Shown in pieces: positions 10,451-19,323 of a DNA stretch of 64,000 nucleotides. Below the pieces are notes generated by a model. The model saw nothing but the letters and a program-made list of their open reading frames with translations, made no database searches and was not told the DNA's origin. Both the position numbers and the translations under genes were made by a program. The stretch is from Nitratifractor salsuginis DSM 16511 (GTDB lineage Bacteria > Campylobacterota > Campylobacteria > Campylobacterales > Sulfurovaceae), in NCBI RefSeq assembly GCF_000186245.1, contig NC_014935.1, forward strand, positions 1,426,001 through 1,490,000. Reading direction: 5' to 3'. Every line of letters begins with the position of its first letter. Within the stretch, counting starts at the first letter, position 1.

Positions 10451-11053
10451 TCATCCTCCAAAGAAGCCGCTACGGCCGCTGCGGCCACTGCGACCGCCGA
10501 AGAAACCGCTTCGCCGAGTCGTGTTCCGCCGTGTAGCTGTCGAGCCTTTTTTGAAGCTGTTGACACTGCGGTTATAAGCAGAAGGGGTCTTGTAACCGGC
10601 CCGACGGTTTTGCCGGTAATTGGGGTTGTTGAAGAGTTTGCTGCCGATCCAGGAGCCGATGATGGCTCCCGCGGCGCTGGCCAGGATCGCTTCACCGAGA
10701 CTCAAGCCGCCCTGTTGGGCCACCTGTGCCCCTTCGGGACTCGTCAAAGGTGAGGTCCCGTTCTCGATCTTGGCCTCCTCCTTTTTGATCAATGCATCCA
10801 TCTCGGCCCGGGTCAGGACCTTTTCGGTCCCGTCGAGCTTTTTGAGGATGATGCGGGTCTCCTTGGCGGGAAACTCTTCGGCGATCTTGTACTTGCCCGG
10901 TTTGACCTCTTCGATCACGACGAAAGCGTTCTTCTCCTGCGGCTGGACCGCCTGCTGCCCTTCATTGCGCTGCTGACAAGCACTCAGGCCTACGGCCAAT
11001 AGTGCACCCAGCCCCAGGGCACCGATCTGTGAAGCTTTTTTGATGTAACGCAT
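10451..11053 (-). CDS. UPF0323-type lipoprotein with Arg-Ser-Gly / Phe-Phe-Gly-Gly tail
   Basis: A 200-residue exported lipoprotein: MRYIKKASQ signal, lipobox AVGLSAC with the lipidated Cys near residue 26. A mixed alpha/beta domain is followed by a glycine-rich hydrophobic segment (ILASAAGAIIGSWIG, near 124-138). The basic, Asn/Arg/Gly-rich tail ends with two FFGG motifs flanking three RSG units. It resembles the UPF0323 lipoproteins of Campylobacter and Helicobacter. It heads the coupled set with the ATP-grasp ligase and the L,D-transpeptidase. Function is unknown; the repetitive C-terminus makes it a possible ligase substrate (inference). Confidence 0.82.
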   Translation of the reverse strand: MRYIKKASQIGALGLGALLAVGLSACQQRNEGQQAVQPQEKNAFVVIEEVKPGKYKIAEEFPAKETRIILKKLDGTEKVLTRAEMDALIKKEEAKIENGTSPLTSPEGAQVAQQGGLSLGEAILASAAGAIIGSWIGSKLFNNPNYRQNRRAGYKTPSAYNRSVNSFKKGSTATRRNTTRRSGFFGGRSGRSGRSGFFGG

Positions 11054-11166
11054 AAATCTCCTTCGTTGTCATTTTCTGTCAATATATTTCGTACGGTACT
11101 TGAATGGGAGTATGATAGCAAAAGAGACGGGGATTTGGGAGAGAAGAGAGGGGGAAAGAGGCCCGA

Positions 11167-12342
11167 TCAATCCATCTGCTTGCGCAGGAAGGTGGGCACG
11201 TCGAGGATATCCTCGTCCAGAGGTTCTCCTCCGACGATCTTGCGCCCCTGATAGGTATGATAGGGGTTGGGGGTGTTGGCACTCTGCGAACCCAGGAGAT
11301 CGGAGGCTTGCTGCACCTTCTCCGCCTGGGAGGGAGCGGAGACCGCTTCGGGCTCTTCGAAGCCGGTAGCGATGATGGTAATTTTGACCTGATCGATCTC
11401 CAGATTGGAGTCGGTCGTGGTACCGAAGATGACGCTGGCATCCTCGTCGGCATGCTCCTCGATGATCTCCATCGCCTCGGAGATCTGCAGGATGGGATAA
11501 TCGGGGTGGATATGGAAATGGACCAGGACTCCTTTGGCCCCGTTGATGGAGATGTTGTCCAGCAACGGAGAGTCGATGGCCGCTTTGGCCGCATCGTAGG
11601 CGGCGTTGGCACCGGTGCTGCTGCCCGAACCCATCAGGGCGAGGCCGCGATGGCTCATGACGGTCTTGACGTCGGCGAAGTCGAGGTTGATATCGTTGGG
11701 GCCGTGAGAGAGGATGACATTGGAGATCCCCGATACCGCCTGGCAAAGCACATCGTCCACGAGACGGAAGCTCTCTTTAATGCCGAGGTTTTTCTCCACG
11801 ATCGAGAGCAGCCGTTCATTGGGGATCACGATAATGGAATCACTTTCGCGTTTGAGCTCCTCCAGGCCGCCTTTGGCCAGTTTCTGGCGTTTGCGTCCCT
11901 CGAACTTGAAGGGAGTGGTCACAACGGAGACAGTCAGCGCTCCGACCTCTTTGGCCGCCTGGGCGATGATGGGAGCCGCTCCCGTCCCGGTACCGCCGCC
12001 GAGTCCGGCAGAGATGAAGACGATATCGGCCCCCGCCAGGGTGTCTTTGATTTCGCTGAAGCTCTCCAGCGCGGCTTCCCGGCCGATCTCCGGCTTCATA
12101 CCGGCACCCAGCCCACGGGTCGCGTTGGATCCCAACTGCAACTTGATGGGAGCCATAGAAGAATCGAGGGCCTGGGCATCGGTATTGGCAACGATTAGGT
12201 CGATCCCCTTGACATTTTCGGAGATCATATGGTTGATCATATTGCCGCCACCGCCACCTACGCCGATGGCTTTGATCTTCGCACCCTCCAGTTCCGAACT
12301 GCCCGCTGTTGTCGTTTCGACTTCGATTTCAAAGTTTTCCAT
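11167..12342 (-). CDS. ftsZ: Cell division GTPase FtsZ
   Basis: Bacterial tubulin forming the cytokinetic ring. The 391-residue protein has the N-terminal GVGGGGGNM loop, the tubulin signature GGGTGTGAAP, the synergy-loop region NDINLDFADVK and a linker. The C-terminal peptide LDVPTFLRKQMD is the usual docking tail for FtsA. It lies 27 bp downstream of ftsA in the order ppiD-ftsA-ftsZ. Confidence 0.98.
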   Translation of the reverse strand: MENFEIEVETTTAGSSELEGAKIKAIGVGGGGGNMINHMISENVKGIDLIVANTDAQALDSSMAPIKLQLGSNATRGLGAGMKPEIGREAALESFSEIKDTLAGADIVFISAGLGGGTGTGAAPIIAQAAKEVGALTVSVVTTPFKFEGRKRQKLAKGGLEELKRESDSIIVIPNERLLSIVEKNLGIKESFRLVDDVLCQAVSGISNVILSHGPNDINLDFADVKTVMSHRGLALMGSGSSTGANAAYDAAKAAIDSPLLDNISINGAKGVLVHFHIHPDYPILQISEAMEIIEEHADEDASVIFGTTTDSNLEIDQVKITIIATGFEEPEAVSAPSQAEKVQQASDLLGSQSANTPNPYHTYQGRKIVGGEPLDEDILDVPTFLRKQMD

Positions 12343-12369
12343 AAGTCTCTCTCCCCCTTTTTATGGTTT

Positions 12370-13782
12370 TTAGAATAGTTGTTTCGCCCAATTGACGAAT
12401 CGGCTGAAAGGATTTCCTTCACGTTTTTTGCCGGCTGCGGCAAAGAGATCCCCTTCCTGATCGAGATCCAGAGTGTTCTGCTGGATCCCTTCACCCAGGT
12501 CGAGCCCGAGATCGATAGGCTCTCTCTTCTGCTTCAGCTCTTTGGGAGCCGTCTCTTTTTTGTCGAACTCGGCGATGTCGGTCACATTGGTCGTCTGGAT
12601 CTCTTTGTGATGCAGAAGAGTTTTGCTGTGATCGATCTCGTACTGGGTATGCTCTCCCGCTTTATAGAGCAGAAGACCGATCACCGTCGAGAAGGAAGGA
12701 TCCTTCAACTCCTCATACATCCCCCCGAGCTCTCTCGGGTAACCGATGCGCACCGGCATCCCGTGGAAAATCGCCTGGGCCAGCTCCCGAATCCCTTTGA
12801 GCTTTGTCAGCCCGCCGGTCAGGACGATCCCTGAACCGATCTGCTCTCTAAGCGCGCTCTTGTCCAGGGATTTGGAAAGGATCATCAACGCCTCTTCGAC
12901 TCGGGCCAGGATCACGCTGTGGGCGATCTCCAGGGAGATGGTATTGCGGTTTTCGCTGTCCCCGATCACCGGCAATTCGATGGATTCGCTGGACTTCTCC
13001 AAGAGATTCCCATGGCGGATCTTTACCTTCTCGGCTGTCTCCAGCGGCGTATGGAGTGCCATCGAGAGGTCGTTGGTGATGTGGTTGGACCCGACGGCCA
13101 GGAAATCGTTGTAGCGGATGGAGTTGCCGATATGAACGATCAGGCTGCTGGTCTGGCCGCCCATATCGATGACGCAGACTCCCAGCTCCCGCTCGTCCTC
13201 ACCCATCACCGCCAAAGCCGAAGCGTAACTGTTGAGAACGATCCCGTCGATCTCCAGGCCGGCCGAACGCACCGCCTTCGTCAAATTGCTCAGCGCCGAC
13301 TTCTGGGTGATGATGATGTTGACATCCACTTCCATCCGGCTGGCGTTCATCCCGTAGGGATCCTCGATGAAATCCTGCTCATCGACTTTGAAGTTGTAGG
13401 GGAGGACATGGATCACTTCGAACTCGTTGGGGATGTTGGCGTTGTAAAGCGCCGTGTCCATCACCCGTTTGATCTCTTTGATGCTGATGTCCTGATGGGG
13501 AATGTTGACGATGCCGGTAGAGTTGAGGCTCCGGGCATAGGCGTTGGAGATGGAGACCGTGGCGTTGGAGATATTTTTTCCGGCGATCCGCCGGGCGTCG
13601 GTGACCGCCTTTTTGATCGATTTGGATGCCAGCTCGATGTTGGTGATGATCCCCTTTTTGACTCCCTGGGAGCGGACGACGCCGTGCCCGGTCACTGTGA
13701 TACTGCCGTCATCCGCCACTTCGGCAATGACAGCGGCAATTTTTGTTGAACCGATGTCAATCGCCAGAATCGTCTCTGCCAA
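12370..13782 (-). CDS. ftsA: Cell division protein FtsA
   Basis: Actin-like ATPase that tethers FtsZ to the membrane. The 470-residue sequence begins with the phosphate-1 motif AIDIGSTK and has the SHS2/1C insert region around residues 85-165. The phosphate-2 block is VCVIDMGGQTSS and the adenosine motif is IVLTGGLTKLKGI. It ends with an amphipathic membrane-targeting helix (FSRFVNWAKQLF). A 100-residue acidic linker separates the last domain from that helix. It lies 1 bp downstream of the ppiD-like gene. Confidence 0.97.
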   Translation of the reverse strand: MAETILAIDIGSTKIAAVIAEVADDGSITVTGHGVVRSQGVKKGIITNIELASKSIKKAVTDARRIAGKNISNATVSISNAYARSLNSTGIVNIPHQDISIKEIKRVMDTALYNANIPNEFEVIHVLPYNFKVDEQDFIEDPYGMNASRMEVDVNIIITQKSALSNLTKAVRSAGLEIDGIVLNSYASALAVMGEDERELGVCVIDMGGQTSSLIVHIGNSIRYNDFLAVGSNHITNDLSMALHTPLETAEKVKIRHGNLLEKSSESIELPVIGDSENRNTISLEIAHSVILARVEEALMILSKSLDKSALREQIGSGIVLTGGLTKLKGIRELAQAIFHGMPVRIGYPRELGGMYEELKDPSFSTVIGLLLYKAGEHTQYEIDHSKTLLHHKEIQTTNVTDIAEFDKKETAPKELKQKREPIDLGLDLGEGIQQNTLDLDQEGDLFAAAGKKREGNPFSRFVNWAKQLF

Positions 13783-13783
13783 T

Positions 13784-15250
13784 TCAGATTCCTTTCACGA
13801 ATTTCTTCACGGGATATTTTGCCGAGAGCTCTTTGAGCAGGTTCTCTTCGAATTCGGATTTCTTGATCCGATCTGCCGTCGCTTTAATACTTCGACTTAG
13901 GTTTTCGTCACCCTTCTCAAATTTTTGATCCACAATCGCGTAGACCACCTTCTTTTTATTGAGGTCAATGATACCGTTTTTATCATTAGATGTAAATAAT
14001 TTTTGTAAAAACTGTAAACTTTCTCCCAGATTTAGCGGGGGAAGCTCCTCGGTTTTTGTCAAGCTCAGATAAGCGCTCTGCCGAGTGAGTGCTGCTGGGT
14101 TTTTCATCAGATTTTCCACCTTTTTATTCAAAGCTTCGCGCTTTGCCTGGGCCAACCAATCTTTTTCTGCCAATTTTGAAGCGGTATCAAAATCCATAAT
14201 CTTCGGTTCGATGACCTGATCAACCTTGACGGTCGCATAACGATCACCGACAGGCTTGGGCTTGATGAGCGATCCAGAAGAATGGGTTTTGATCTCTTTC
14301 CAAAGCTCGTCAGAAAGCTCGGGGCTGCCCTCTGCAACAGTTTTGACTTCGCTCGCCTGTTTTTTCCCTTTTTTCAAAGCGATGTAATCGAGCAGAGCCG
14401 CTTTTTTCCCTGCTTTGATCCGGTAATCTCTAAGGACCTGCGCTTTGGCCGCTTCGAAACTCAGCTCTTTTCCCTGGGCATCGGTGTAGTCGAAACTGTT
14501 TTTGTGATAAAACTTTTCGAGTTCCTTTTCATCGGGATTGATCGCGGATGTATCCGTCCAGAGAATCTCCAGTTTATAGCGCCGGGGTGTTTTGTAACTC
14601 TCTTTATGTTGTTCCCAATATTTTTTGACCGCTGCGGTGTCAACACTCACGTTGACATCGGAGGGGCTGAGGACGGTATAGCGGATCTTGTCGGCGACGC
14701 TGAGCGCGGCTGCCGTCACTTCACGCTCGTAAGGGACGGAACCCTTGCTGATAAGCTTCATCAGCTTTTCGATGGTCAAATCGTCCCGCAGGATCGATTC
14801 AAAAGCTTTGGCGCTCAGCCTTCTGGAGCTGAGGAAGGTTTCGTAGATCTTTTTGTCGAAGGCACCCCCGGACTGAAAAGAGGGGAGAGAAGCGATCGCC
14901 TCCGCCAACTCTTTGTCGGAAACGATAATCCCATACTCCTTCGCCAGGTTCAGGAGATAGGCTTGCATCACGAGCCGGTTGAACACCAGTTGGGGCAGTT
15001 TCATCTCTTTGGCTTTGGCGTCGTCGAATTTCCCGCCCAGCTTCTGAGCGAACTCACGATAGAGATTCTGATAGGTGAAATTGAACTTCTCCTGGGTGAT
15101 GGAGACGTCTCCCACCTGGGCGATCGAGCTGGCCTTCGAGCCGTATTTGTACGTTCCCCAGCCGACGAAGCCCGCTCCGATAAACGCAATCGTGGCGATC
15201 CAGATCGTCACCACCAGATATTTGTTGTGCTTTTGCATCCATGCGATCAT
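13784..15250 (-). CDS. PpiD/SurA-like membrane-anchored periplasmic chaperone
   Basis: A 488-residue protein with one N-terminal membrane anchor (YLVVTIWIATIAFIGAGFVGWG) then a SurA_N-type chaperone domain with the ISQEKF-like start ITQEKFNFTY. A parvulin-like segment follows, without the clear conserved catalytic residues of active isomerases. PpiD-type proteins help newly exported proteins fold at the periplasmic face. The ATG at 15250 (MIAWMQKHNKY) is favoured; in-frame codons upstream lie in the divergent promoter region of bioA. The A+T-richer 3' part stands out mildly against its neighbours. It is the first gene of the ftsA-ftsZ operon. Confidence 0.85.
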   Translation of the reverse strand: MIAWMQKHNKYLVVTIWIATIAFIGAGFVGWGTYKYGSKASSIAQVGDVSITQEKFNFTYQNLYREFAQKLGGKFDDAKAKEMKLPQLVFNRLVMQAYLLNLAKEYGIIVSDKELAEAIASLPSFQSGGAFDKKIYETFLSSRRLSAKAFESILRDDLTIEKLMKLISKGSVPYEREVTAAALSVADKIRYTVLSPSDVNVSVDTAAVKKYWEQHKESYKTPRRYKLEILWTDTSAINPDEKELEKFYHKNSFDYTDAQGKELSFEAAKAQVLRDYRIKAGKKAALLDYIALKKGKKQASEVKTVAEGSPELSDELWKEIKTHSSGSLIKPKPVGDRYATVKVDQVIEPKIMDFDTASKLAEKDWLAQAKREALNKKVENLMKNPAALTRQSAYLSLTKTEELPPLNLGESLQFLQKLFTSNDKNGIIDLNKKKVVYAIVDQKFEKGDENLSRSIKATADRIKKSEFEENLLKELSAKYPVKKFVKGI

Positions 15251-15339
15251 TCCGCTCTGCCTTATGTTAGAATTTGCCTCATATTCTAGTAAAGATGTGA
15301 TTAAGGGTGGATTACCTGTCAAGCGGGGAGGAAAAGGAT

Positions 15340-16650
15340 ATGACAAACCGGGAACTGATGGAGCGTGATCTGCGGCATATCTGGCACCCCTGCACCCAGA
15401 TGAAAGATCACGAAACGCTACCGCTTATTCCTATCAAACGGGGAGAAGGCGTCTGGCTCTACGATTTCGACGGGCGCCGCTATCTTGATGCCATCAGCAG
15501 CTGGTGGGTCAACCTCTTTGGACATGCCAACCCCCATATCAGTGAAGCAGTTTCCCGCCAGGCAAGGCAGTTGGAGCATGTACTCCTCGCCGGATTCACC
15601 CACGCGCCCGCCGTGGAGCTGGCTGAGAAGCTGGCACACCTGACCCCGCGGGGACTGGAGAAAGTCTTTTTCGCCGACAATGGATCCAGCGCCGTGGAGG
15701 TGGCGCTTAAAATGAGTTACCACGCCCACCGCAACCGGGGAGAGGAGCGTTCCCTCTTCCTCTCCCTGAGCAACAGTTACCACGGTGAAACCCTCGGAGC
15801 CCTCAGCGTGGGGGATGTGGAGCTTTACAAAGAGACCTACGAACCCCTGCTCATCCGCAACATCCAGACCCCCGTCCCCAGGGACACGAGCCCCGAAGCG
15901 AGCCGCGAAGCTCTGAAAGCGCTGGAAGCCCTGCTCGCCGAGCGTGGGAAAGAGATCTCCGCTTTTATCGTGGAGCCTCTGGTCCAGGGAGCGGGGGGAA
16001 TGCATATGTACGGTGCGGAGTATCTCCGAGGAGCCAGGGAGTTGACCCGGAAATACGGGGTGCACCTCATCGCCGACGAGATCATGACCGGATTCGGGCG
16101 GACCGGAACGATGTTCGCCTGTGAGCAGGCGGGAATCACCCCCGATTTCATGACCCTCTCCAAGGGCTTGACCGGCGGGTATCTGCCCCTCTCCGTGGTG
16201 ATGACCCTGGATGAGATCTATGGGCTTTTCTACTGCGACTACAGCGAATACAAAGCCTTTCTCCACTCCCACAGCTACACCGGCAATCCTCTGGCCTGCG
16301 CCGCCGCCCTGGCGACCCTGGAGCTTTTTGAGCGGGAAAACACCCTGGAAGTCAACCATACCAAGGCCCGGAGAATGGCACAGAACCTGCAACGTTTCCT
16401 GGAGCTTGACACCGTCAAATCCATCCGCCAAACCGGAATGATTGCCGCAGTCGAAATGATCGATTATCCGGCACAGGAGCGAAAAGGGCTGGAAGTGTAC
16501 CGCTACGGGCTGGAGCACGAGGTGCTTTTGCGTCCCCTGGGGAATGTCATCTACTTTATGCCTCCCTACGTCATTACCGAAGAGCAGATCGATTTGATGA
16601 TGGAGGTCGCCTATGAGGGGATGAAAAGCGTAGGCCGGGGAGCCTTATGA
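15340..16650 (+). CDS. bioA: Adenosylmethionine-8-amino-7-oxononanoate aminotransferase
   Basis: PLP enzyme of biotin synthesis, using S-adenosylmethionine to aminate KAPA to DAPA. The 436-residue protein shows RHIWHPCTQM at the start, the SSWWVNLFGH substrate-binding block, NSYHGET, the ADEIMTGFGRTG cofactor aspartate motif and the Schiff-base lysine in TLSKGLTGGYLP. An excellent GGAGG at 15328-15332 fixes the ATG at 15340. The upstream region is shared with the divergent ppiD gene. Its end overlaps the convergent Sel1 gene by 6 bp. Confidence 0.96.
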   Translation: MTNRELMERDLRHIWHPCTQMKDHETLPLIPIKRGEGVWLYDFDGRRYLDAISSWWVNLFGHANPHISEAVSRQARQLEHVLLAGFTHAPAVELAEKLAHLTPRGLEKVFFADNGSSAVEVALKMSYHAHRNRGEERSLFLSLSNSYHGETLGALSVGDVELYKETYEPLLIRNIQTPVPRDTSPEASREALKALEALLAERGKEISAFIVEPLVQGAGGMHMYGAEYLRGARELTRKYGVHLIADEIMTGFGRTGTMFACEQAGITPDFMTLSKGLTGGYLPLSVVMTLDEIYGLFYCDYSEYKAFLHSHSYTGNPLACAAALATLELFERENTLEVNHTKARRMAQNLQRFLELDTVKSIRQTGMIAAVEMIDYPAQERKGLEVYRYGLEHEVLLRPLGNVIYFMPPYVITEEQIDLMMEVAYEGMKSVGRGAL

Positions 16651-17934
16651 TTTTTTGGGGAGTTTCAGGGGAAGATCGGGGAGCTTCACTTTCCCGAGCA
16701 ACCCTTTGAGCCCCCGGGAATTTTTGAGCCGTTGATAGTGGCGGGCCGCCCTCGCCACGCCCATCTCGGCCGCCTCTTCGTAGAGGAGCAGAGCGAGCTG
16801 ACGGTCCTTGCCGATGCCGACTCCGTGTTCATAGAATTGGGCAAGGTCGCAGATCGCCTCGGGGAAATTCTGATCCGCCAAAGTATTGATCTGGGTAAAG
16901 GCTTCGGCGTGGTCCTCTTCGATGATTTCCCCTTTGAAGAGTTCCCGCGCCAAAAGGAACTGTGCGAACTGAGACTCCGTAGCAGCCGCCAGGAGGAGCA
17001 CCAGCGCCGCTTCGCCTTTGCGTCCCTCCTCTTTGTAACGTCGGTAATGATTCAGGAAGGCTTCGATCTCCGATTCGCTGTACCCTTCCCTGGCGATCTT
17101 CTTCTGCATCTCCTCCACCACGGCGGGGACGCGTTCCGCCTCTTCCACCGGCGGGAACTGATGGATCATATTGCGAAACTTCTGGCCGATATAGGGGATG
17201 GGGGCGTAGCGCTCTTCTCCCGCCTGGCCCGGTGGCGCCGTTTGAGAAGATGATATAGATGCGGCTTTCTCTTCGACAACCTTCTGCGCTTCACTTTCCC
17301 GTTCGACGATCGGGGAGGCGACAGGTTCTTCCGACGACAGCTCCTCGGCCGGAGCAGGCTCCTCGACTTGCCTGCTCTCCGCCGACTCTTCCGTCACATT
17401 TTCATTCTCTTCCTGCGATACCTGTATGTCAGATTCACTCTCCGAAACTACAGATCCCTGTTGCGGGGCCGCTGCCGTTTCGGTCGCTTTCTCTTCCGAT
17501 TCGACCTCCTCCGTCTCCAGATCGAAAGTGGGAGCCGGCACATACTCTTTGACCGTGGACTTCCGGTTCTCTCGTGAGAGGCGCAGGAGATCTTCAACAT
17601 CCAGGACACGCTCCTCCCGGGAAGGTGTTTCAGCGACCGGTTCCAGATCGAAAAGCCCTGCCATCGCCCGATCCGAAGCACGTTGAGCACCTTTCGGGCT
17701 TTGTGCCTTCGGCGCCTCCACTTCGAAAAATTCGTCCTTGACCTTTTCGGTGTAGTGTTTCATCTCGTAGAGGGCCTGACGGTAATTGCGACTCTCCAGC
17801 AGCTCGATGATCTCATCGAGCTCTTCGTTCAGACTCAGGCTGCGCAGTGCATCACATTGGATTTCGATCGTTCGGACATCTCCCAACTGAACCGCCAATC
17901 TGACAATCTCAAAACGTTTGGTGATCTCTTCCAT
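16645..17934 (-). CDS. Sel1-repeat protein with acidic low-complexity centre
   Basis: A 429-residue soluble protein. Residues 1-75 are helical. Residues about 80-240 are a Glu/Ser/Val/Ala-rich disordered linker. The C-terminal part has Sel1-like repeats, the clearest being ICDLAQFYEHGVGIGKDRQLALLLYEEAAEMG. Such repeats act as protein-binding scaffolds. The ATG at 17934 (MEEITKRFEIVRL) is preferred because the longer frame covers promoter sequence. No signal peptide is seen after that start. It ends convergent with bioA. Confidence 0.75.
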   Translation of the reverse strand: MEEITKRFEIVRLAVQLGDVRTIEIQCDALRSLSLNEELDEIIELLESRNYRQALYEMKHYTEKVKDEFFEVEAPKAQSPKGAQRASDRAMAGLFDLEPVAETPSREERVLDVEDLLRLSRENRKSTVKEYVPAPTFDLETEEVESEEKATETAAAPQQGSVVSESESDIQVSQEENENVTEESAESRQVEEPAPAEELSSEEPVASPIVERESEAQKVVEEKAASISSSQTAPPGQAGEERYAPIPYIGQKFRNMIHQFPPVEEAERVPAVVEEMQKKIAREGYSESEIEAFLNHYRRYKEEGRKGEAALVLLLAAATESQFAQFLLARELFKGEIIEEDHAEAFTQINTLADQNFPEAICDLAQFYEHGVGIGKDRQLALLLYEEAAEMGVARAARHYQRLKNSRGLKGLLGKVKLPDLPLKLPKKS

Positions 17935-18038
17935 AGCCTCCCCAATTCCCAGGGTTTTTTCCCCGTACTTTCCGAAATCATAGCATAGCTCTCTATAATT
18001 TATGTTAAAAAATATAGAAAGTTGTGGACTCAATATTT

Positions 18039-18047
18039 TGGTATTAT
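18039..18047 (+). promoter_or_regulatory. Extended -10 for the rsmH operon
   Basis: TGGTATTAT (extended -10, TGN plus TATTAT) 30 bp upstream of the rsmH start, in an AT-rich divergent intergenic region. Confidence 0.5.
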
Positions 18048-18076
18048 ATCGACACTTTTCAGCCACGAAAGAGACG

Positions 18077-19036
18077 ATGAGCACACACAGCAGCAAAACG
18101 AGTCTTCAGACTCCCCACATTCCCGTACTCCTTCCCGAAGTAATGGAGAGCTTCTCTTCGCTTGATGAGGGAGTCCTGATCGATTGCACCCTCGGATATG
18201 CCGGACACAGCTCCGCCCTCCTGGAAGCCCACCCCAAATTGAAGCTGATCGGGATCGACCGGGATCCCGAAGCCCTGGAGTTCTCCGCCCAAAGGCTCGC
18301 CCCCTATCGGGATCGGGTCCGTCTGGAGCACGGTTCTTTCTCGGAACGGCTTCCTTCTCTGATCGATCAGGAGCCTGTCGTCGGAATCCTGGCCGATTTC
18401 GGAGTGAGTTCCCTACAGTTGGACAAGAAAGAGCGGGGCTTCTCCTTCGCCAGTGAAAACCTGGATATGCGGATGAACCCCGAAGCGCCGCTTCGCGCCT
18501 ACGATGTGGTCAACGGTTATCCCCTCGAGCGGCTAGAGTATCTCTTCCGGGAATACGGGGAGATCCGCCCCGCCGGAGCGTTGGCGGCAGCAATCGTCAA
18601 AGCGAGAGCCAATGCGCCCATCTCCTCGGCTCAGGAGCTGGCGGAATTGGCTAAGACCGTCCTACGGGGCAAAGGCAAGACCCACCCGGCCACCCAGATG
18701 TTCCAGGCGATACGCATCGAAGTCAACGACGAATTGGGAGAGATCGAGCGCCTCCTCGATACCCTGGAGGCGAAACGGCCTGCCGGAGCGATCGTTTCGC
18801 TGATCACTTTCCACTCCCTGGAGGACCGCCTGGTCAAAAACCGCTTCCGTGCCTGGAGCCAAAAATGCATCTGCCCTCCCGAGGCGATCCGCTGCACCTG
18901 CGGGGGCAACCACGCCCTGGGAGAGATGCTCAGCCGCAAACCGCGGAGCGCTTCGAAGGAAGAGCTGCGCTCCAATCCCCGCAGCCGGAGCGCCAAACTC
19001 CGAAGTTTCCGCTTTTACGAGGGAGCCGATCGATGA
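18077..19036 (+). CDS. rsmH: 16S rRNA (cytosine1402-N4)-methyltransferase RsmH
   Basis: Methylates N4 of C1402 in the ribosomal P site. The 319-residue protein has HIPVLLPEVMES at the N-terminus, the SAM motif DCTLGYAGHS, LADFGVSSLQLD, and GFSFASENLDMRMNP. Near the end is TFHSLEDRLVKNRFR, all diagnostic for MraW/RsmH. The start at 18077 follows AAGAGACG. Its stop overlaps the next ATG (ATGA at 19033), linking it to an FtsL-like gene, as in the classical division cluster. Confidence 0.96.
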   Translation: MSTHSSKTSLQTPHIPVLLPEVMESFSSLDEGVLIDCTLGYAGHSSALLEAHPKLKLIGIDRDPEALEFSAQRLAPYRDRVRLEHGSFSERLPSLIDQEPVVGILADFGVSSLQLDKKERGFSFASENLDMRMNPEAPLRAYDVVNGYPLERLEYLFREYGEIRPAGALAAAIVKARANAPISSAQELAELAKTVLRGKGKTHPATQMFQAIRIEVNDELGEIERLLDTLEAKRPAGAIVSLITFHSLEDRLVKNRFRAWSQKCICPPEAIRCTCGGNHALGEMLSRKPRSASKEELRSNPRSRSAKLRSFRFYEGADR

Positions 19037-19323
19037 AAAGACGACCGCCCCGGGGGATCACCGGGGGCACCCTGGCCATCGCCCTCATCGCTATGACGAT
19101 TGTCGTGATGTTGGCATTGGTCAAAGTCTATCTGAGTAACCGGATCTACAGCGAGAGCCGCACCATCAACAATCTCAGCACCGAAGTGGCCGCACTCAAA
19201 GAGGAGAACAGTCTGCTCAAACTCCACGTCCAAAAACTCAAATACAAGATCAACATCGCCGACACCCTCTTCAGCCTCGATGACGATGCGCCGGAAGCTC
19301 CCAAGGGGGAGGCCCGGCAGTGA
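19033..19323 (+). CDS. FtsL-like single-pass coiled-coil protein
   Basis: A 96-residue protein: basic cytoplasmic start (MKRRPPRG), one membrane helix (about 12-35), then a leucine-spaced coiled coil (about 42-75) and a short acidic tail. Topology, size and position right after rsmH match FtsL, which forms the FtsQLB divisome complex. Sequence similarity alone is too weak to be certain, hence no symbol. Both ends overlap neighbours by 4 bp, so the three genes are tightly coupled. Confidence 0.7.
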   Translation: MKRRPPRGITGGTLAIALIAMTIVVMLALVKVYLSNRIYSESRTINNLSTEVAALKEENSLLKLHVQKLKYKINIADTLFSLDDDAPEAPKGEARQ

